This document shows, piece by piece, positions 23,901-38,900 of a stretch of DNA of 64,000 nt. Below the pieces are notes generated by a model. That model saw nothing but the letters and a program-made list of their open reading frames with translations. It was not told where the DNA came from and did no database searches. The stretch is from Clytia hemisphaerica (Eukaryota > Cnidaria > Hydrozoa > Leptothecata > Clytiidae), in NCBI GenBank assembly GCA_902728285.1, contig CACVBU010000053.1, forward strand, positions 1,235,000 to 1,298,999, in the 5' to 3' direction. The stretch's first letter is position 1. Each line of letters begins with the position of its first letter. A program made the position numbers and the translations under genes.

Positions 23901-26900
23901 TTTCGGCAAAACTGCGAAAATCTGAAACAATTTTTCCAATTTTATCGAAAAACTTGAAAAATCCTTAGGGAATTGAGAGGAATTTGTCAAAAAAAGGGCA
24001 AAACAACAAAAATAAAAACCCGTGAAATGCAATTTTTCCGATTTCTTTTTTTCGATTGTGAAAATTAGTTCCAATAAGGTACACACTGAAATTAATTGTC
24101 TTCTGTCAGTGTTAAGAAATCTTCCATCTCAGACGGATTTTCTTCTCGGCGAAGGATATTAAGGGCTTTTCCTTCTCCAAATTCTGCAAAATTCCACCAC
24201 CAAAATTTCAAGAATACTGTGCTTCTTTGCTGTGTGAAATCAATTTTCCGTTTCAGACAAACGACCTTGCTTTGACCACTTTAGTGCCAACATAGAATAT
24301 CTCCTTATTTTATTAAAGGTTTTATTTTTACATAATTGTTCCCGTTTCATATCAGACACATATTTGATATGTGTCACTGTCCTGTGTCTGCCTATTGTTA
24401 TATTATACTGATATAAGCAAAAACTGTTTTTCTTTTCCTCTTTCTGACCAATCTTGCTCCACATCCGTGTCAATCAAATGTGAAAAACATGTGAATCAAA
24501 ATTGAAGAGTAAGCAAACGATATTGCTCTTATTTAAAAACAAAACCTTTAAGTGCCGCCCTAGTCTAACGAGCGCTGCTCCTGACATTTTGAGTATCTAA
24601 AAAGCGTCACTAAGCTTTCTAGAGCAGGTACAATTTATAAAGGTATAATGTGTTCAGCTTCGACTCATTTTTGTGCTTATTATGAACCGGAAACTGGCCT
24701 AGATAAGTAAGATTTGGCAACAGTAGTGGCCTTTCTATAAAATCTGTGAATCTTGAAGAGGGGATTTTTGTTGCAAGGATGAGCTTACTATTAGCCATTA
24801 CCAAGGATCGGTATATACTAGCCTGAAAGCTAAAAGGAAAAACACTTGTTATTATTTCTGGCCTGAAAACCATTTCCTGACATTTTGTTTACTAAATTTG
24901 TGTAATGCGCCTCTCGACATATGGATGACCCATTACCTTTTGTTTACATTTCCTCGAGAGACTCCTAAAATTCACAGAGTATAATTCTTGACGTTTAATA
25001 AACATTTATTTAAACGTATGAGGTTTCCTACTTGTGCTACCTTTTTTTTTATATAAGCATTTAAAACGATCTCAGATTTAAGTGTCTCAACTCTAAATAT
25101 TATCTCTGGTCACCTATAACCAGGTCTCAAAATTTGGGAACTGAGATTTTATTAGAATCTGGAAACTGCGTCTTACTCTAGGGGATTCTTCCAATCGCAC
25201 TTTTAGGGCTGCCATTAAGTAATGTTGCTTATTTATTAGAACGTCTTAACTTGAGCTGAGCCTGGATTTGCTTAATCCATTTCGAGTCAGAAACGTTCTC
25301 TTATGGACGTTCTTTAGATTAATTAGATTTGATACGCAGAATAAAATTGGGTTGTACAATTAAGCCTCGAGTCAGATAAATCTGGCCTAATTTAAATTTC
25401 GGAAGTATAAGAAATGCTTTCTTATGAATAAAGATGATTTTGAACAAATTTGCCATCATATCTTCAATTCTCAGGCTGGCCGTGATCGTACAATGTTCTT
25501 ATTTTTCCCCAAATTTCAGCCAAAGCTGACCGAAGTATTCTTATAAACTGGGTTCTAATTGAAAACAAAGTTTGTAATGCCCATCTATGGTGAGATAGTG
25601 TACGAAAAGCTAGCATCATGTATTGTTGCTTTAAAATGACGCATCTATTGTGGACTTGTGTCAATGCATGTACGTAAAAACTCTAGCGCTGACACTTTGT
25701 CACGACCGTCTTTGCAATGTCAGAGAAGTGTTTTTTGTGGTTATCTCCTCTTTTTTACGTCTTTCTTTTTTCTGACTTTTCTGTGGGTGTTTTTTAAAGG
25801 CGCTTTCATGTAAGTATATACATACAGTATGTACCTTCGGTATTAGCTGACTGACTGACTATAATGGAAAATTGACCCGCTCCTTTAGGGCTTTAGTGTG
25901 GGCGGCCGCCAATCCGCCTTTGGAATATCAGATAACAATTTATTCAGTTTCAAAGAAACGGAATTGTTTATAGAATCAAATCTCCTAACGATTTCATTAT
26001 ACCTTATCGAGGAAAAAAATGTCGGGGGAAAGTGACGAAAATGCCTCTAGGTGACGAAATTTTTCCCCGACGAAAAAAAACCCCGACTAATTAAAACTCC
26101 GACATCTTTTTCCCCGATAAGGTACTCCTTTTTTATGAGAAAAATTTTTATAACAACCAATTTTTAAGAATCAACTTTTGGAAATTACATACCCTTTGTA
26201 GACCTAAGAATGAATTGATCAAATATGGGTCGCTATGATTACGGTTATGGGTTATGGTAGCCATGACGACAATGATGTTTACTGCACTGGATAAAAGAAA
26301 GGCCGAAGTTCAGCCTTAAAGTTCAAGTTTGAGTATATCGGTTCCTATACTGAACGACTGATATCACGAAATACTATCAAACTATTTCTATTTCAGGCTA
26401 TCTGACGATTGATTTTTTGGATATTTTATTTCATTAACTTTTATTCCCCGTAACCACAAATCAGAAATGTTTTTATCTCTTTGTAAACCCACTAAACCAA
26501 AATTTTCACAGGCTAATAAATATAAAAAGGATAAGTGCTTAAGCAGATATCAACTAGCCAAGACAGGTTTAAAAAAGTGTTTGTGCTTTTACGTAGTTGA
26601 TTTTCTCAATCACATCCAGAAACTTCATTTCTACACACGAAACAAATATTAGGGCTATGTTTTTTTTATTTATGACCATAATGCTTACCATAGCCGGGCT
26701 GACACTTGATTTTGAAAACAATAGATCCATTGTTATAGAACGATAGAAATTAAAGCCAAGCCTCAGCTCAAATGCTATGCTTAAGAGGTTGGCCAAATAT
26801 CGCTCTCTGTTTCAAGAATCTACCTATTCCCTACTGGAACAATCAACTACATCAACTACCTTGATAAGAAACTTCCTATTATTACATAACGACATGAGTG

Positions 26901-29900
26901 CATCCTAAAGTTACGCTTCAAACATGTTTGTTTACGTAACAATAAGAAAACTTCGTCGCGTTGACCAAAACCATTTATCTAAATATTTTTTGTTGTTGAT
27001 CAAAAGCCAAAATGAATCCATCAAAAATGACTCTTTTTCTGGTATTTACTAAACAATGGGTTTCCTTCAATTATCGAAATGGCTTTTTTCTCTTTTTTGA
27101 GTACCTCGCTGTTATGCAAATTATTGTCATCACTCTGTGACAGTTTTTATTTTGAAATTTAGATGAACAACTTTCGTCTTGACGGTAATGACCATGGCCA
27201 TAATAAATTTTCCTATTCGTTTTTTCTGTACCGTAAAAGGAAAAAAATTCTTCACTATAAAGAGTCTCAGCTCAGGCATTTTTTTTGCCGTTTAGAGCTA
27301 TAACGGAAAATAATGTAACTTTTTATCACCTCCAAGTTGACTTTCATTGGGCTATTTCAGAAATAGTCTGTACCACCTATGTTGAGGAGGTGTGGCGTCT
27401 AGGGTGGTCTGGAAAATTCAAAAGTTCAGGATGGTCTTTTTTTTCGAGTGTAAGAAAATCCAGGGTAGTCAATGAAATGTTTGGAAATCCAAGTTGGTCA
27501 GTAAAAATGAGGTTGAATACCCGTGATGGTCAGTTAAATGAGGTTAGAAATCCAGGGTGGTCCTTAAAAATTGAAAAAAAAAATCCAGGGGGCCAGCACT
27601 CTTTCCTAAAAAAGACCTCCTCGACAAAGGGGTACAAACTTTTTATCACCCCATGTTGACTTTCATTATGAAGAATTATATCGAATTGCTAAACAATAAG
27701 CTCTCGATTTAAACTCCTGACTCGTTGCTTCTTTTTTTAAACAGAAAAGGGATTCCGAATGTATCTCTTGATACCGCCTAGCAGTTAGCTCTAGTTTAAA
27801 CAACCGAGTTAAAATATATGCTTGAAAAAGATTGAAAGATTGTATTGACGTCAAAAGAGGGCAATGTATTGACTTTAGACAACCCACTTTATGCCACTTC
27901 AATTCACAATTAGAATAGGCTGGGCGAAAAGTGGGCCGTCTAAACTAGAGCTTAGATTACTCCATTTTGCAAAGGGTTTTCAAGATGATTAGTAACTGGA
28001 TATTTAAATGATTTACTTTCATTTTGGCTTAACTCCCGCTTAACTTCATTTTAATTTTTCTCTAAATTCATTGTCAATTATTGAACGCTGAAGTCTTTAG
28101 GCCGTGTAAAAGCTATCGTTAGAGGTTCGAATCCCACTCCAGTCATTACCTGCAACACGCGTTGCTTTCATACGTGTTATTTGATAAAATCTTTCGGATC
28201 TCCTACACATTAATTCAAAACTTTCGACCTAATGGAAATGAGGAAGAAAATTTCTGTACTTTCTTTTCCGGGGAAGATTGAGATTACATTTGAGGTAACG
28301 AGAGGGGAAATGATTTTACTTTCGCTACTTTCACCAATAAACTTCCTCTTTCTTTACTAAACATTTCGATCGCATCAACTTTCCGAAAGCGAATCAATCT
28401 ATCATGTTCCTGTTATAATTATCGATGTGAAATTGCATAAAATTCAACTAAATTGGTTATTGTTTTATCTTTTTCAAAATTATCAAGTCGAAAATTGGCA
28501 TCAACGGCACAGTAAACTTTCTGGTAGAAACGTGTAGAGTTTAATAATGATATATATTCATCTTCCTATCTCTGAATCCGAAAAATTTATGCAAGATGCC
28601 GTGTAGAAAGGTTAATTCGTTTTTCAAACTTCTGGCAGAAATAAGTAAAGTTCAGTAAGATCAATCAATTTGTGTGTTTATTACCGAAAATCCAAGAAGA
28701 TGCCACTCTTAAGAGAGTGTTACAACAGACAGGCAAACAACTAGTTCTAGTTGACACTTTTTTCGAAAAAGGTATTGGCCTTGAACCAAAAGAAATTATT
28801 TTTATTTGAACAATATTGAGAACCCAATTTTCAGTTTTCATATATCTATAGTTGATTAGATTTTAATTGTTTCCTAATTATTTTGAATTGAAATGAACCT
28901 TTTTAATTAAGGCGTGTAATTGTTTTAAATGCATTTTTCTCTCGTACTATTATGAGCCTAATCGCACGATGGGTTATTTTTTCTTATTTGGCGCGCCTTC
29001 AAAGAGAGCAATTAATCGTTAATTGCATCCTGTAGAGAGCAAGTAATCGTTAAACTCACTCACGAAGCTGTGCCAATTTTTCAAAACTGAGTTTTGATAT
29101 TTTTCACATCGTTCTTTCATTGTTTTCATGATATTGAAAAAAAGTTCTGAAAATCAATGTGCGATTTAGCTATTAATCATTTGATACCTCGTACAATTCG
29201 AAAAATTACACTCGTGATATTTTTGTTGCGAGTTTTCCTCGTACTTTCTGACTCGGAAAATAAAAAAATAACAAGAAGCCCGTTGGGCGTGAAGGCCCAG
29301 CGAAAAGTAACGTGTTGAAAACGAGCGTGCAAAACAGCAAATGTATGACCTCGTTGACATGGATCAAAGTGAAGACAGGAAAAAAAATTTCAAAATCACC
29401 GCGGTACTTCTCATTGGTTAGACGCTTGAAATTTTATTGAATGGTCTCCTACCAACCGGGCCTACACAGGCGCAGGTTCAACTTTCCAATAAAATTCTAG
29501 CCTGGGTATCCAGACTCAAAATTTCAGAAAAAAGAATCTTACCTGGTGTAGTAACTAAAAATGTCGGATCCAGTTTGTTTGATACTGCCTGTGAGTGAAC
29601 CCTTGTTAACAGACTATCAAAACCCAGGCAGACACACATAATTAACTTACCATATAATATAACGTCTTTTACAAACTCAAAAAACTTTCAAAACTACTTT
29701 AAACTACATCAAAACATCAGCCACATTTATAAAAGCTCCTTTCCATTTTGTTTAGAAATGAACCTGTGTTTTCATTTTCATTTGTTCATCTTTTTTCACA
29801 GGTCAGCTTTTTCAATAAATTATGCGCGCCCATAGAAAAATATAAACAAATTCCCCGAATATTCTGCTTAGTGAGTGGGCGCTTTTTAACGAATTAGGTG

Positions 29901-32900
29901 CACTCACATATTCAGGGAGAAATATTCCTGCAGGCATGTTAGTTGGACCAGACCGTAAACAAGAAAAATTATCTTTAAAGAACTAGACGGTGAAAAAGTT
30001 TTACGGTCTGCATATCCAAGCTAATAAAATTATTCATGTGAGTTAACAGTTAATGCGAAGATCCAGAAATGACCATTTTAACTGTTCATGCCTTGCAACC
30101 ATGAGAAATGTTCAATCTAGTTTGAATTTACCCATGAGCTGCATTTTAGTGTCCATTAACAGATTCCAGAATCAGTTTATATACTTTAAATAATTACTAT
30201 CAACTGCTCCAACTTGGGACTATCTGAAAAAACATGGGACGGCAATTCGGCCACCATTTCACCGAACTTCCAAAGTCATTTGATTTGAGTTAAGGAAAGG
30301 CGTATTTAAAAATACACGATTTCTCTTTCGATTTTACAGTAAGTGAAAATACAGACCAGATATTCAACAGTCCCATGTTTCGACCAATCGTCCCAAGTTA
30401 GAGACGGTCGACGGTATGTGAGTCAAGTTTGAAAAATCAAGCCACAAGCCACCGACCGTTTAATGCGACAGATCCAGAATTGACCATTTTATTTAATGTG
30501 TGGAATCATGAAAAAAGTCCAAATCTTGTTCAAGTTTACACATGAGCTGCATTTTAGTCTCCGCTAACATATTCCATAATCAGCTTATTTGAAATAATTC
30601 TGTGTCGAGTTTGAAAAATCAAGCCACCGCACCAATCGTCAAACGAGACAGATCCAGAAATAACCATTTTCACGCGTAGCCTCATGGAAAAAGTACCAAT
30701 CTTGTTCCAATTTACACATGAGCTCCGTTTTAGTGTCCATTACCAAATTCCAGAATCAGTTTACTTTTAATAATCATTTGTTGAGTTTGAAAGTCATACC
30801 ACGTCCCACCACTGACCGTTGTTAGCGACAGATCCAGAAGTGACTGTTTCCTTGTGTAGCATCAAGGAAAAAGTTCCAATCTTATTCAGATTTACACATG
30901 AGCTGCATTTCAGTTTATTTATTTCTATATCAGAAGCCATTATTTCCTAAAAATAAAGTCTTTTCGAAAACAATAAACTAAAAATAAAAGTGATTTAAGG
31001 TAGAATTTTCACTCATAAAACTTTATGAAAACTTGAGCAAAGACTATAAGATATGGCAGAATGTTGAAAAAGGTTTATAAAAGAAAATCATTACAAAATA
31101 TCTTTGGTTTGAAAGTCTCTTGACCACTAAAGCAAATAAAATGTTCAAGAAAGTATGAATCAACCTCCTCGCTTCGACCGCCATCTTGTTTTGTTTTGAA
31201 AATTGTTTTAGAAGGAGCGCGGATTCAGAAAATATATCTTTTATAGCCAGTATCCGACTTTAGCAACCTTTTCCCTCTCCAAACGGCAAAATTAAAGAGT
31301 GTGTTACTGGTTTTAAGCGCCGTTTCTACCAAAACGGACGGACAGACAGCGGAAGGACGGAAAGTTGCAAATGAAAGGCCCTATCGCTAGCGCTGGGCCA
31401 AAAAATTCTCTCGTGCAATTATTTCCGAATTGCACTCGTTATCATGTGATTACATATACTAATAATGCCACCTCGTATGTCCTTGTGAGTAAGAATTTTC
31501 CCTAAGTTAGCCCTGTTGGCCTCACTAGTAATTTTTCAGTCTGACAAATTGAAATTGTCGAATAACAAAATTTTAAGTGAAAATCCATTTGTACGATGTC
31601 TGCAATTAAAGAAGAGAAGAGAGAAGAGAAGTGAACTCTCCGAAATCATCTGGTGTTGAACCTTTGAGTATCGTCACCACACCACATGCAATGCCTAGCA
31701 CACTCCCCATACTCTTTTATCAGAGTGATGGTACCCAGTTCCCCTCACAAGGCATGGGTCGACCCGGGCAAAGGTTCATTTACTTTGCCAATTGAATCAT
31801 AGCACCGAGTGAGAATCGAACCCTGACCTTCCAGACGGGAATCAAGATTAATAACCACTACACTACTACGCCTTCATTTTGCAATTAGTCAAATAATCTG
31901 AAATTCCGCTAGACTGGAAAACTGCAGTGAATATTCGGACCAAGATTCGACTAAACTAGTTTTAATTTCTATCCGGTGCTTTTGTGCGAAAATCTGGCGA
32001 GTCACGCGTTTTAGAAGAGAAATAAGTGGCTTCACCTTTCATGTAAGAAAATTTGGAGATTGGATATTTCACAGAAAAGTACTACCAAGTGGTGCCATAT
32101 CTTCCGAAGGACTTTTCCGTTTGCCTTGAAACTTGACAACCTTTTTAACCTAAGGTTGATCTACCACTAGTGTAAAAATGAACGTTGTAGCATAAGTAGA
32201 AAAAAAGCTCAATTTTTGCAATCGCAAATTTAATCGATAAAAATTGCAAATTTTTCAACCAAAAATACATTCAAATATAGCGCTTTTGATTCTCTAAAAC
32301 AAGCAGAAAAATTTTCGCAATTATATTTGACTATCAAAAGTTACAGGCATTCTTGTTTCCACTGCCAATTATATCTGGATAGACTTAAGTCATCATTATC
32401 ATGCAGTTTGAATCCTTCTATAAAATTTGCTTCTTAGAGGTAATTTTCAACTTTTTAACGAGCAGTCTTCAACTTTGAATTTCTTAATCTAATGACCATA
32501 ATTGACAAGAAATTTCTAGCCTGATGAATCATTCTCTTTAAACTTGGCAGTCGCCTAGAGTAATATCTTTACTTTCTGTAAATCGAACAACAGCGATGGT
32601 ACCCTTTGAAAACCCGAGAAAGGTCTCTCGATGATTCTTTTGATAGCGAAATTGCATACACGCTTTTTTTATAAGAATCGTGTAAATCCATTTCATCATG
32701 AATATTCTTAACTGTTTTGGGGAAATCATCCTAAAATATTCTTACAGCATTCTTTATAGGTTAGGATCCTAATTCAGACTAGATTAAACATTTATAACAT
32801 ACGTCTCAAGCATAAATTGGCATTTTTGTGAAAGGAGTGAGCCTTACTTGAGATTAATTGACAATTTATAATTGAAAATGCTCTAAAAATGGCATTCTTA

Positions 32901-35900
32901 GCATATTCTTAAATTTTTTTGCCATTTTTATTATGGACATTCTTATAAAGTGTATTCTTATAAAAAACGTGTATTTTTAGAAACTTTGGGTCCCGTGTGG
33001 AGAATCAATGAACATCCTTTGAATGTAAATTCCTTTCATCTAGCTCGTTTAGGGCATGACAATGCAATCGTAGACTTATAATGGGTAATATTTAGGAAAT
33101 CATTACAGGTAATTAGTATTTTACAACTGTTATATTTTATTTTCCTGTCAATTGTACATTGATTTTTTGATACAATTTTTTTTGTTGCTGAATTTAAAAT
33201 TTTGTGCATTTTTTCCATGAGTAATTCGAAAAATATAGTAAAAAATGTTGGCAGCCAGGCCTCCCAACAGATTTCTTTGAGAACTTTTCATCGTATCTAC
33301 ATTTTTGACAAAATGATCTTTTTAAAAAACTGATAAGACCTTTAAAACCTCAATAAAAAATACATGAATGTCGATCAAAATAAATGTTTTACTTTTCTAC
33401 CGTTCGCTCTGTCAGCAATATGCTCTCTGCTATAAATTCTTAAATGGATTTCCCGGGATTTGGACGAGCCAGCCGCCTTAAGAGAACAATGCGTACATGA
33501 ATTGAGTAGGACCTGCTGCTTAAAAGTGAATCCAAAATCTTACGTTTTCGCTTTTTTATAGAATTATAATCAATCATCACTCGTTGACTAGCCTTAGACC
33601 TTTCTTAGACTGAGCTTATAATGATTTGAGAAAAGGAATCTTTGATAAGAGATTAATTAGTTTAGACACGGTAATATTAGAGAACTTTAGACCGAGGGTG
33701 GTATGTACGTATAGAGCTTATTGTCCAACAGGTTTTTATACCTTTACAAGCAAATCAAATCTATAAAATGCTAGTCTAGCAAGCTAGACGACTAATTCAG
33801 GCATAGTAGAAATAAAGCTAAAAGTAATGGAGGGAACAAATTTTACAAACCAAATCCCGTAACAATAATCAATAAACAATAACCTATATCACTGTATTAC
33901 CCACATTATAAACGACTCCAGTCCAATAAAATGCGAGCTTGGATCGGGGGCTTATAGATTGTGGCAGTATTGGAAATATTGATTTATCACGTTCTCTACA
34001 TGCCTCTGCAATATTTTAACTAGCTAATATAAAAAGATGGTTATTTAATTTTGTACGTGCTTCAATCGATAAGATTAAAATCCCAAGTCAAGAAGTTTTC
34101 CAAGCTCAATCCATCCATTTTAATCCTTGTTTATCTTGTATAAGGGAAGTTGATTACTTTCTAGTGCGTGTTATATAAACAAGCTTTATCTCGAGTCCAC
34201 AAATTCGATTCAGTGGGATAGTGTCTCTTAATTTGTTATGATAAAATACCTTCATTAAACAGGCTCCCTAGGCCGGAGCCAGCAATTCCCGTCGTATCAT
34301 TTTCAACAATCGACACTGATTTACTTTTATAATTCCGTTTTTCTGCTTCATTCTCTTGGACCAGGATTCTCCGAAACGCCAAAATTTGACATTCTGAAAC
34401 CCTTGTACGACTACGAAAGGGACTACGAAATAAATCGGATTATTTTTTTTAATATTTCCCTTTTTTAACAAGGGTTTTGGGAGTGAAATTTTGAATATAA
34501 ACACACATCTCACGATTGGCAATTCGATCTACCTTGCCTCTTTATAGAGTGTTGTACTGTTGATATAAAACTTTTGATTTCCATAATATCTTATGCAGGA
34601 TTTCAGAATCCTTTAGGAATATAATTAAACTGCAAAATTGACGAAAATTATACAATACATCAAAGAGTCAGGCAATCTTTTTACTTCAAACACTTATATA
34701 AATGAACTGTTTCTCATGATACCGTTTCTGCAAATACTTTGACGTGAAAAGACGTCGTTATTATATAATTATTGACGCAGCCTGAGGCTACTTAGAACTG
34801 TAAAGTTGATCCATTTTGTTGAATTATATAAAGCGTAGAAAGATTTTTTTTTTGAATAAAGATATGTTTGTTGATGCATATTCTTGTCAAATTACACCTA
34901 ATAAATATAAGTTTGATTTTGTAATTTTGCTCATAATATTGCCATCATTTTAGCACATGAATTAATTTGATTTCGAAATTTTGCTAATATATTTCCACCA
35001 TTACAGCATAGCAAATGAATTAAAAACTCAAATATGTGAATATTAGAAGCATTGAAGTTATCAGATCATTCTCTAAACTAAATATTAATCTTAAGTAGGG
35101 GGTAATACTGCTATCATTTTTGAAAAAAGAGGAGCTGAAACAGTTACAGCATTCCTAAAATAGATCTCTCAAAACCAAACGCGTGATTTTATTGATGAAA
35201 TTCCTCATATCGATATAACTTTAGATTGCGAGAGAGAAAGAAATGATGTGAATCTTATTAAGATGACATTCTTTTTATAATGCGTGATTATAATCTCTTA
35301 TTTAATCTCCTCTGAATCTATAGTTGGTTGTTTTGCAGAAAGAAAGGCTTGTATTACTGTGTACTCACGCATTGTCTTTAAGAAATTCGAGAGCTCTGCA
35401 ACGAGTGTAGATGTAAAACGCCTAAATTTTTTTAATGTGCTACTAAACATCAAGTCAATAATCGATCAATCAATCAATCAATCAATCAATAGGTCAAGAA
35501 ATGAAACTTGTTTTAATTCCTCTTTGATTTTCAAACTATTCTTTTGTCTACCATGAAAATTATATATCAAATGTACAAAAATAAAGTCTTAAAAGTCAAT
35601 TTATTTACACTATAAAATATAGAAATTTAAAACATTTCTTTTAAAACGTAATAGAATTGAAAAATCATTAAAAATCATCCAGGTTTTATATACCCTGTTT
35701 CAGGTAATACAAGCAGATTTTCATCAATAAAACCGTGGTGATCTAAAACGATTCAAAAACACTACTAATGATTCAGTAGAATCGTTAAAAGTTTTAAAAC
35801 ATATAGCTCGTATATCCAGACGAGTAGAATAAACTTGACGGAGAAGGGTGCGTTGAGTAGAAGGACAAAGCGTCATAGTCAGGCTTCTCTTCTTTCTTTT

Positions 35901-38900
35901 CCCCGTATATAGTCAGTTGAACTTCAGCTTGACAGAGTGGGCATCTCTTTTCGCGTTGCAGCCATTTCAACAGGCATGGTTTATGAAAAATGTGTTCGCA
36001 TGATAACTTCATTACTTTGTCTTTGCATGCATAGTTCTCTAGACAGATCGAGCATCTTTCACTCGTCTGTGTGCTGTTTTTAGGTATTTTCCAAGTCTCA
36101 CATGAAACCAGTTCGTTCTCTTTTGTTTTCTTTAAGAAATAATATTTTCGATGTCCGATTTTGAAAGCGCATTTAGCAGTGTCTAAAGGTAATAATTGTT
36201 TCTGATCTTTGTCACACGTGTGAGTACTTTTATTTGCAAATTTGGATTCGTCGACTTTTGAAACGCACCAACATCCAACTTGGCATCCAGGCTTTACAGC
36301 GTTCTTCTTCTCAACCTCGGTCATTTTGTTTGTTTTGTGTGTCTCCGACTAATAAAAGTGTATTCAGAAGTCTTGTAGCATCAAAAAGAGTCAGTAAATC
36401 TTTTCTTTCTAACGAAATTTGTGTGTTAGCTGCTCAAAGAGCTTATCAGCTTTTTAAACTTCTTGCTTTCACTTTTAGCTTCTCTCCGAATGTTGTGTTT
36501 TGAAAATCCACAAGAGAAAATCTCTTTTATAACGTGTATCTACACTTGCTCTCCATCTTTGCTTTGACGTAGTTCGTTTGTTTGTGTTTAACACATGTCT
36601 CTGTGTAGGAGTGCGTTCTTACGCTTTTGAAGCTTCAATCACTCTCGAGAGTGTTGGTGAATTACTTTTGATACGTCACAACATTTAACAAGCCATGATT
36701 GCTCTCTTCTCTTTTTCGTCGTTAGATGCGAACATTCATGTTTTCATAATTTTTATGACGTTCATTTTTGTTGTTTTGAAGCAGTACATTTACATCAATT
36801 GAAAAAAAAATTGAAATAGAATTCGTATGTTAAAACGTTAGTATTTTCAATTAACATTCAGAACAGAATTCTTGAATGGAGACAGATTTATATAGAAAAG
36901 CATTCATTTTTTCGATCATAAATACATTAACGGTTTTGTGGAGGTCTTCTAGCAGTGAAGATTGGAACACCACTATAAAAATATGCAAGCATTGAATCTC
37001 AATATTACCCGAGGAATGCCTTCTTATATGCTCTGCTCCCGCAGGTGGCCTCAAAACCTAAAAACACACTGGCGCGAGAGAAAGTAGAGAAACACTTTAG
37101 TGTTCTTTGTAAAATAGCTGAAAGAAGATCTGATGAAGTTTTTGGAATTTTCTTTTATTTTGATGTTTCTACTACACGTTGTTTTAACTACACCATTGCA
37201 TGAACCCCCCCCTGCCCGCAGGGGGCGGCTACAACCAAAATCTTCCTGAAAAAGGCTGGGGGCTGGATTTTTTTTCAATTTCAGGGGGTACCTATGATCT
37301 CTGGGGGTATCTAACTTTTATGCAGTAAGGTCTGGGGGCTTGGGAACTATATTTTATCTTGCTTTTATCGAACTATCATTTTTCTTTTTAATTGTAAAAA
37401 TATACAATTTTTTAATTTCTTGACATATACTCAAGTCACAGGGGGTACCAATCACAGGGGGTACCTACTAACATCTGTTCTTTGGGGGTACCTAAAATTC
37501 AGGGGGTACCTATTTTCTTAGGGGGTACCTAAACCCCTGGTCCATGCCATGTAACACATTGTTTTTTTATAAGAACAAAATGCTTCGCTGGCAAAAATGT
37601 TAAGAGCAAGTTAAGAACATCTTAAGGCTTTGTGAACTCAAAAACACCCCATTTATTAATAGGAAAATGGTCAAGAATATTCACAAAATTGTGAAAATAA
37701 GAACATGTTAAGAACATTTTTAGGCTTAAAACTCAAAACGTTAAGAACATCCGAACAGCTTGGTCTGCCTATATGCTTGTAAATGCTTTTTTGCTCTACC
37801 TTCCGATATTGGAATGCAAATTGTTTTAGGAAAACCAGGTGTTAAGACAGAAACATTAGAAGTAAAAATAAATAAAGTCTGGATATCCAGAGGCTACAAT
37901 CAACAAAGGCTAATGATATTGACCTAGATATTTTTTTCTAACTGTTTTTAGCTGGGTTAAATTTCAATAAAGCACCCGAACCTCTGTTTACTGTATTGTG
38001 TGCAGAAACCGTTGTGGTTTTGCCTGGTGCCTTTACAAACCACTATCAGCATCAAATTAAATTTGATCAAGCAATTGATAAAAAGATATAGTGATAAAAA
38101 CCAAACAATTTTGTGAGGTAGTTATTGGTTATTTGTTCATTGCTTTTATTAAATATGTCGATGCTTTAGGAATTAAAGGCTACGTAGGTCATTTAAAATT
38201 TTAACATGCATTTTTTTTCATAATCAAAATCATTTTACTATCACCTAGCACACTCCTTTTCAAAATGAAAGTAAACTTTTGAAATCAAAACAAACCCTCC
38301 ATCTTGGATATGTTTAGTGCTACAGTGCTACGGTCCGGTAAATTTACGTAAACCATTTGACCAACGCTACCTTTGGCGTTTTAGTTTGCTGCATATTTTG
38401 TGCAAGTTCTACAACTTGAATGATTTTTAACAAGAGGTTGTTGTAATATCCACCTCGGCTTTCAGTTAAAAATCCTAAAATATTTAAGCCTAAAAACTCA
38501 AAATAACGTTCGACATGAAGGAGGGTGCTAAAAGAGCCACTCAATTCCACGTCTTGTTAGTGAAACATGATACTCTGCACGTTGAGTTGGTCTTATCTGA
38601 AAATAACATACTTTAATTACATAAGTGTTATTATTTCCTTTAGAAAATTATCATAATATCAGGTTCTAATCAACTCTTCTGGCTTAACTTACCAGAAGCG
38701 CTACTAATACACTTTAAAAAAAAAACACCCAAAATTTCTAAAGCCTTCGGATGTTTTCAACTTTAAGCCCTAAAAATGTTCTGAGTGTTTTTTGTGCCAT
38801 TGAGTCCACGATCTTAAATAATAAATTGTTTTTGATATTTTGGCCATCGAAGCCATGCTCTTTTAAAAAGTCTTTGGGGGTGGGAGTGTGTTGCCTAGAA

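Noticed and set aside
23705..23968. Independent ABC-domain gene
   Set aside because: Its first part is ABCD exon 8; the rest is intron read-through.
31800..31875. tRNA gene on the minus strand
   Set aside because: Good A- and B-boxes but no acceptor pairing and a non-tRNA 3' body.
34268..34522. 84-codon minus-strand frame
   Set aside because: No motif, no repeat support and no splice context.
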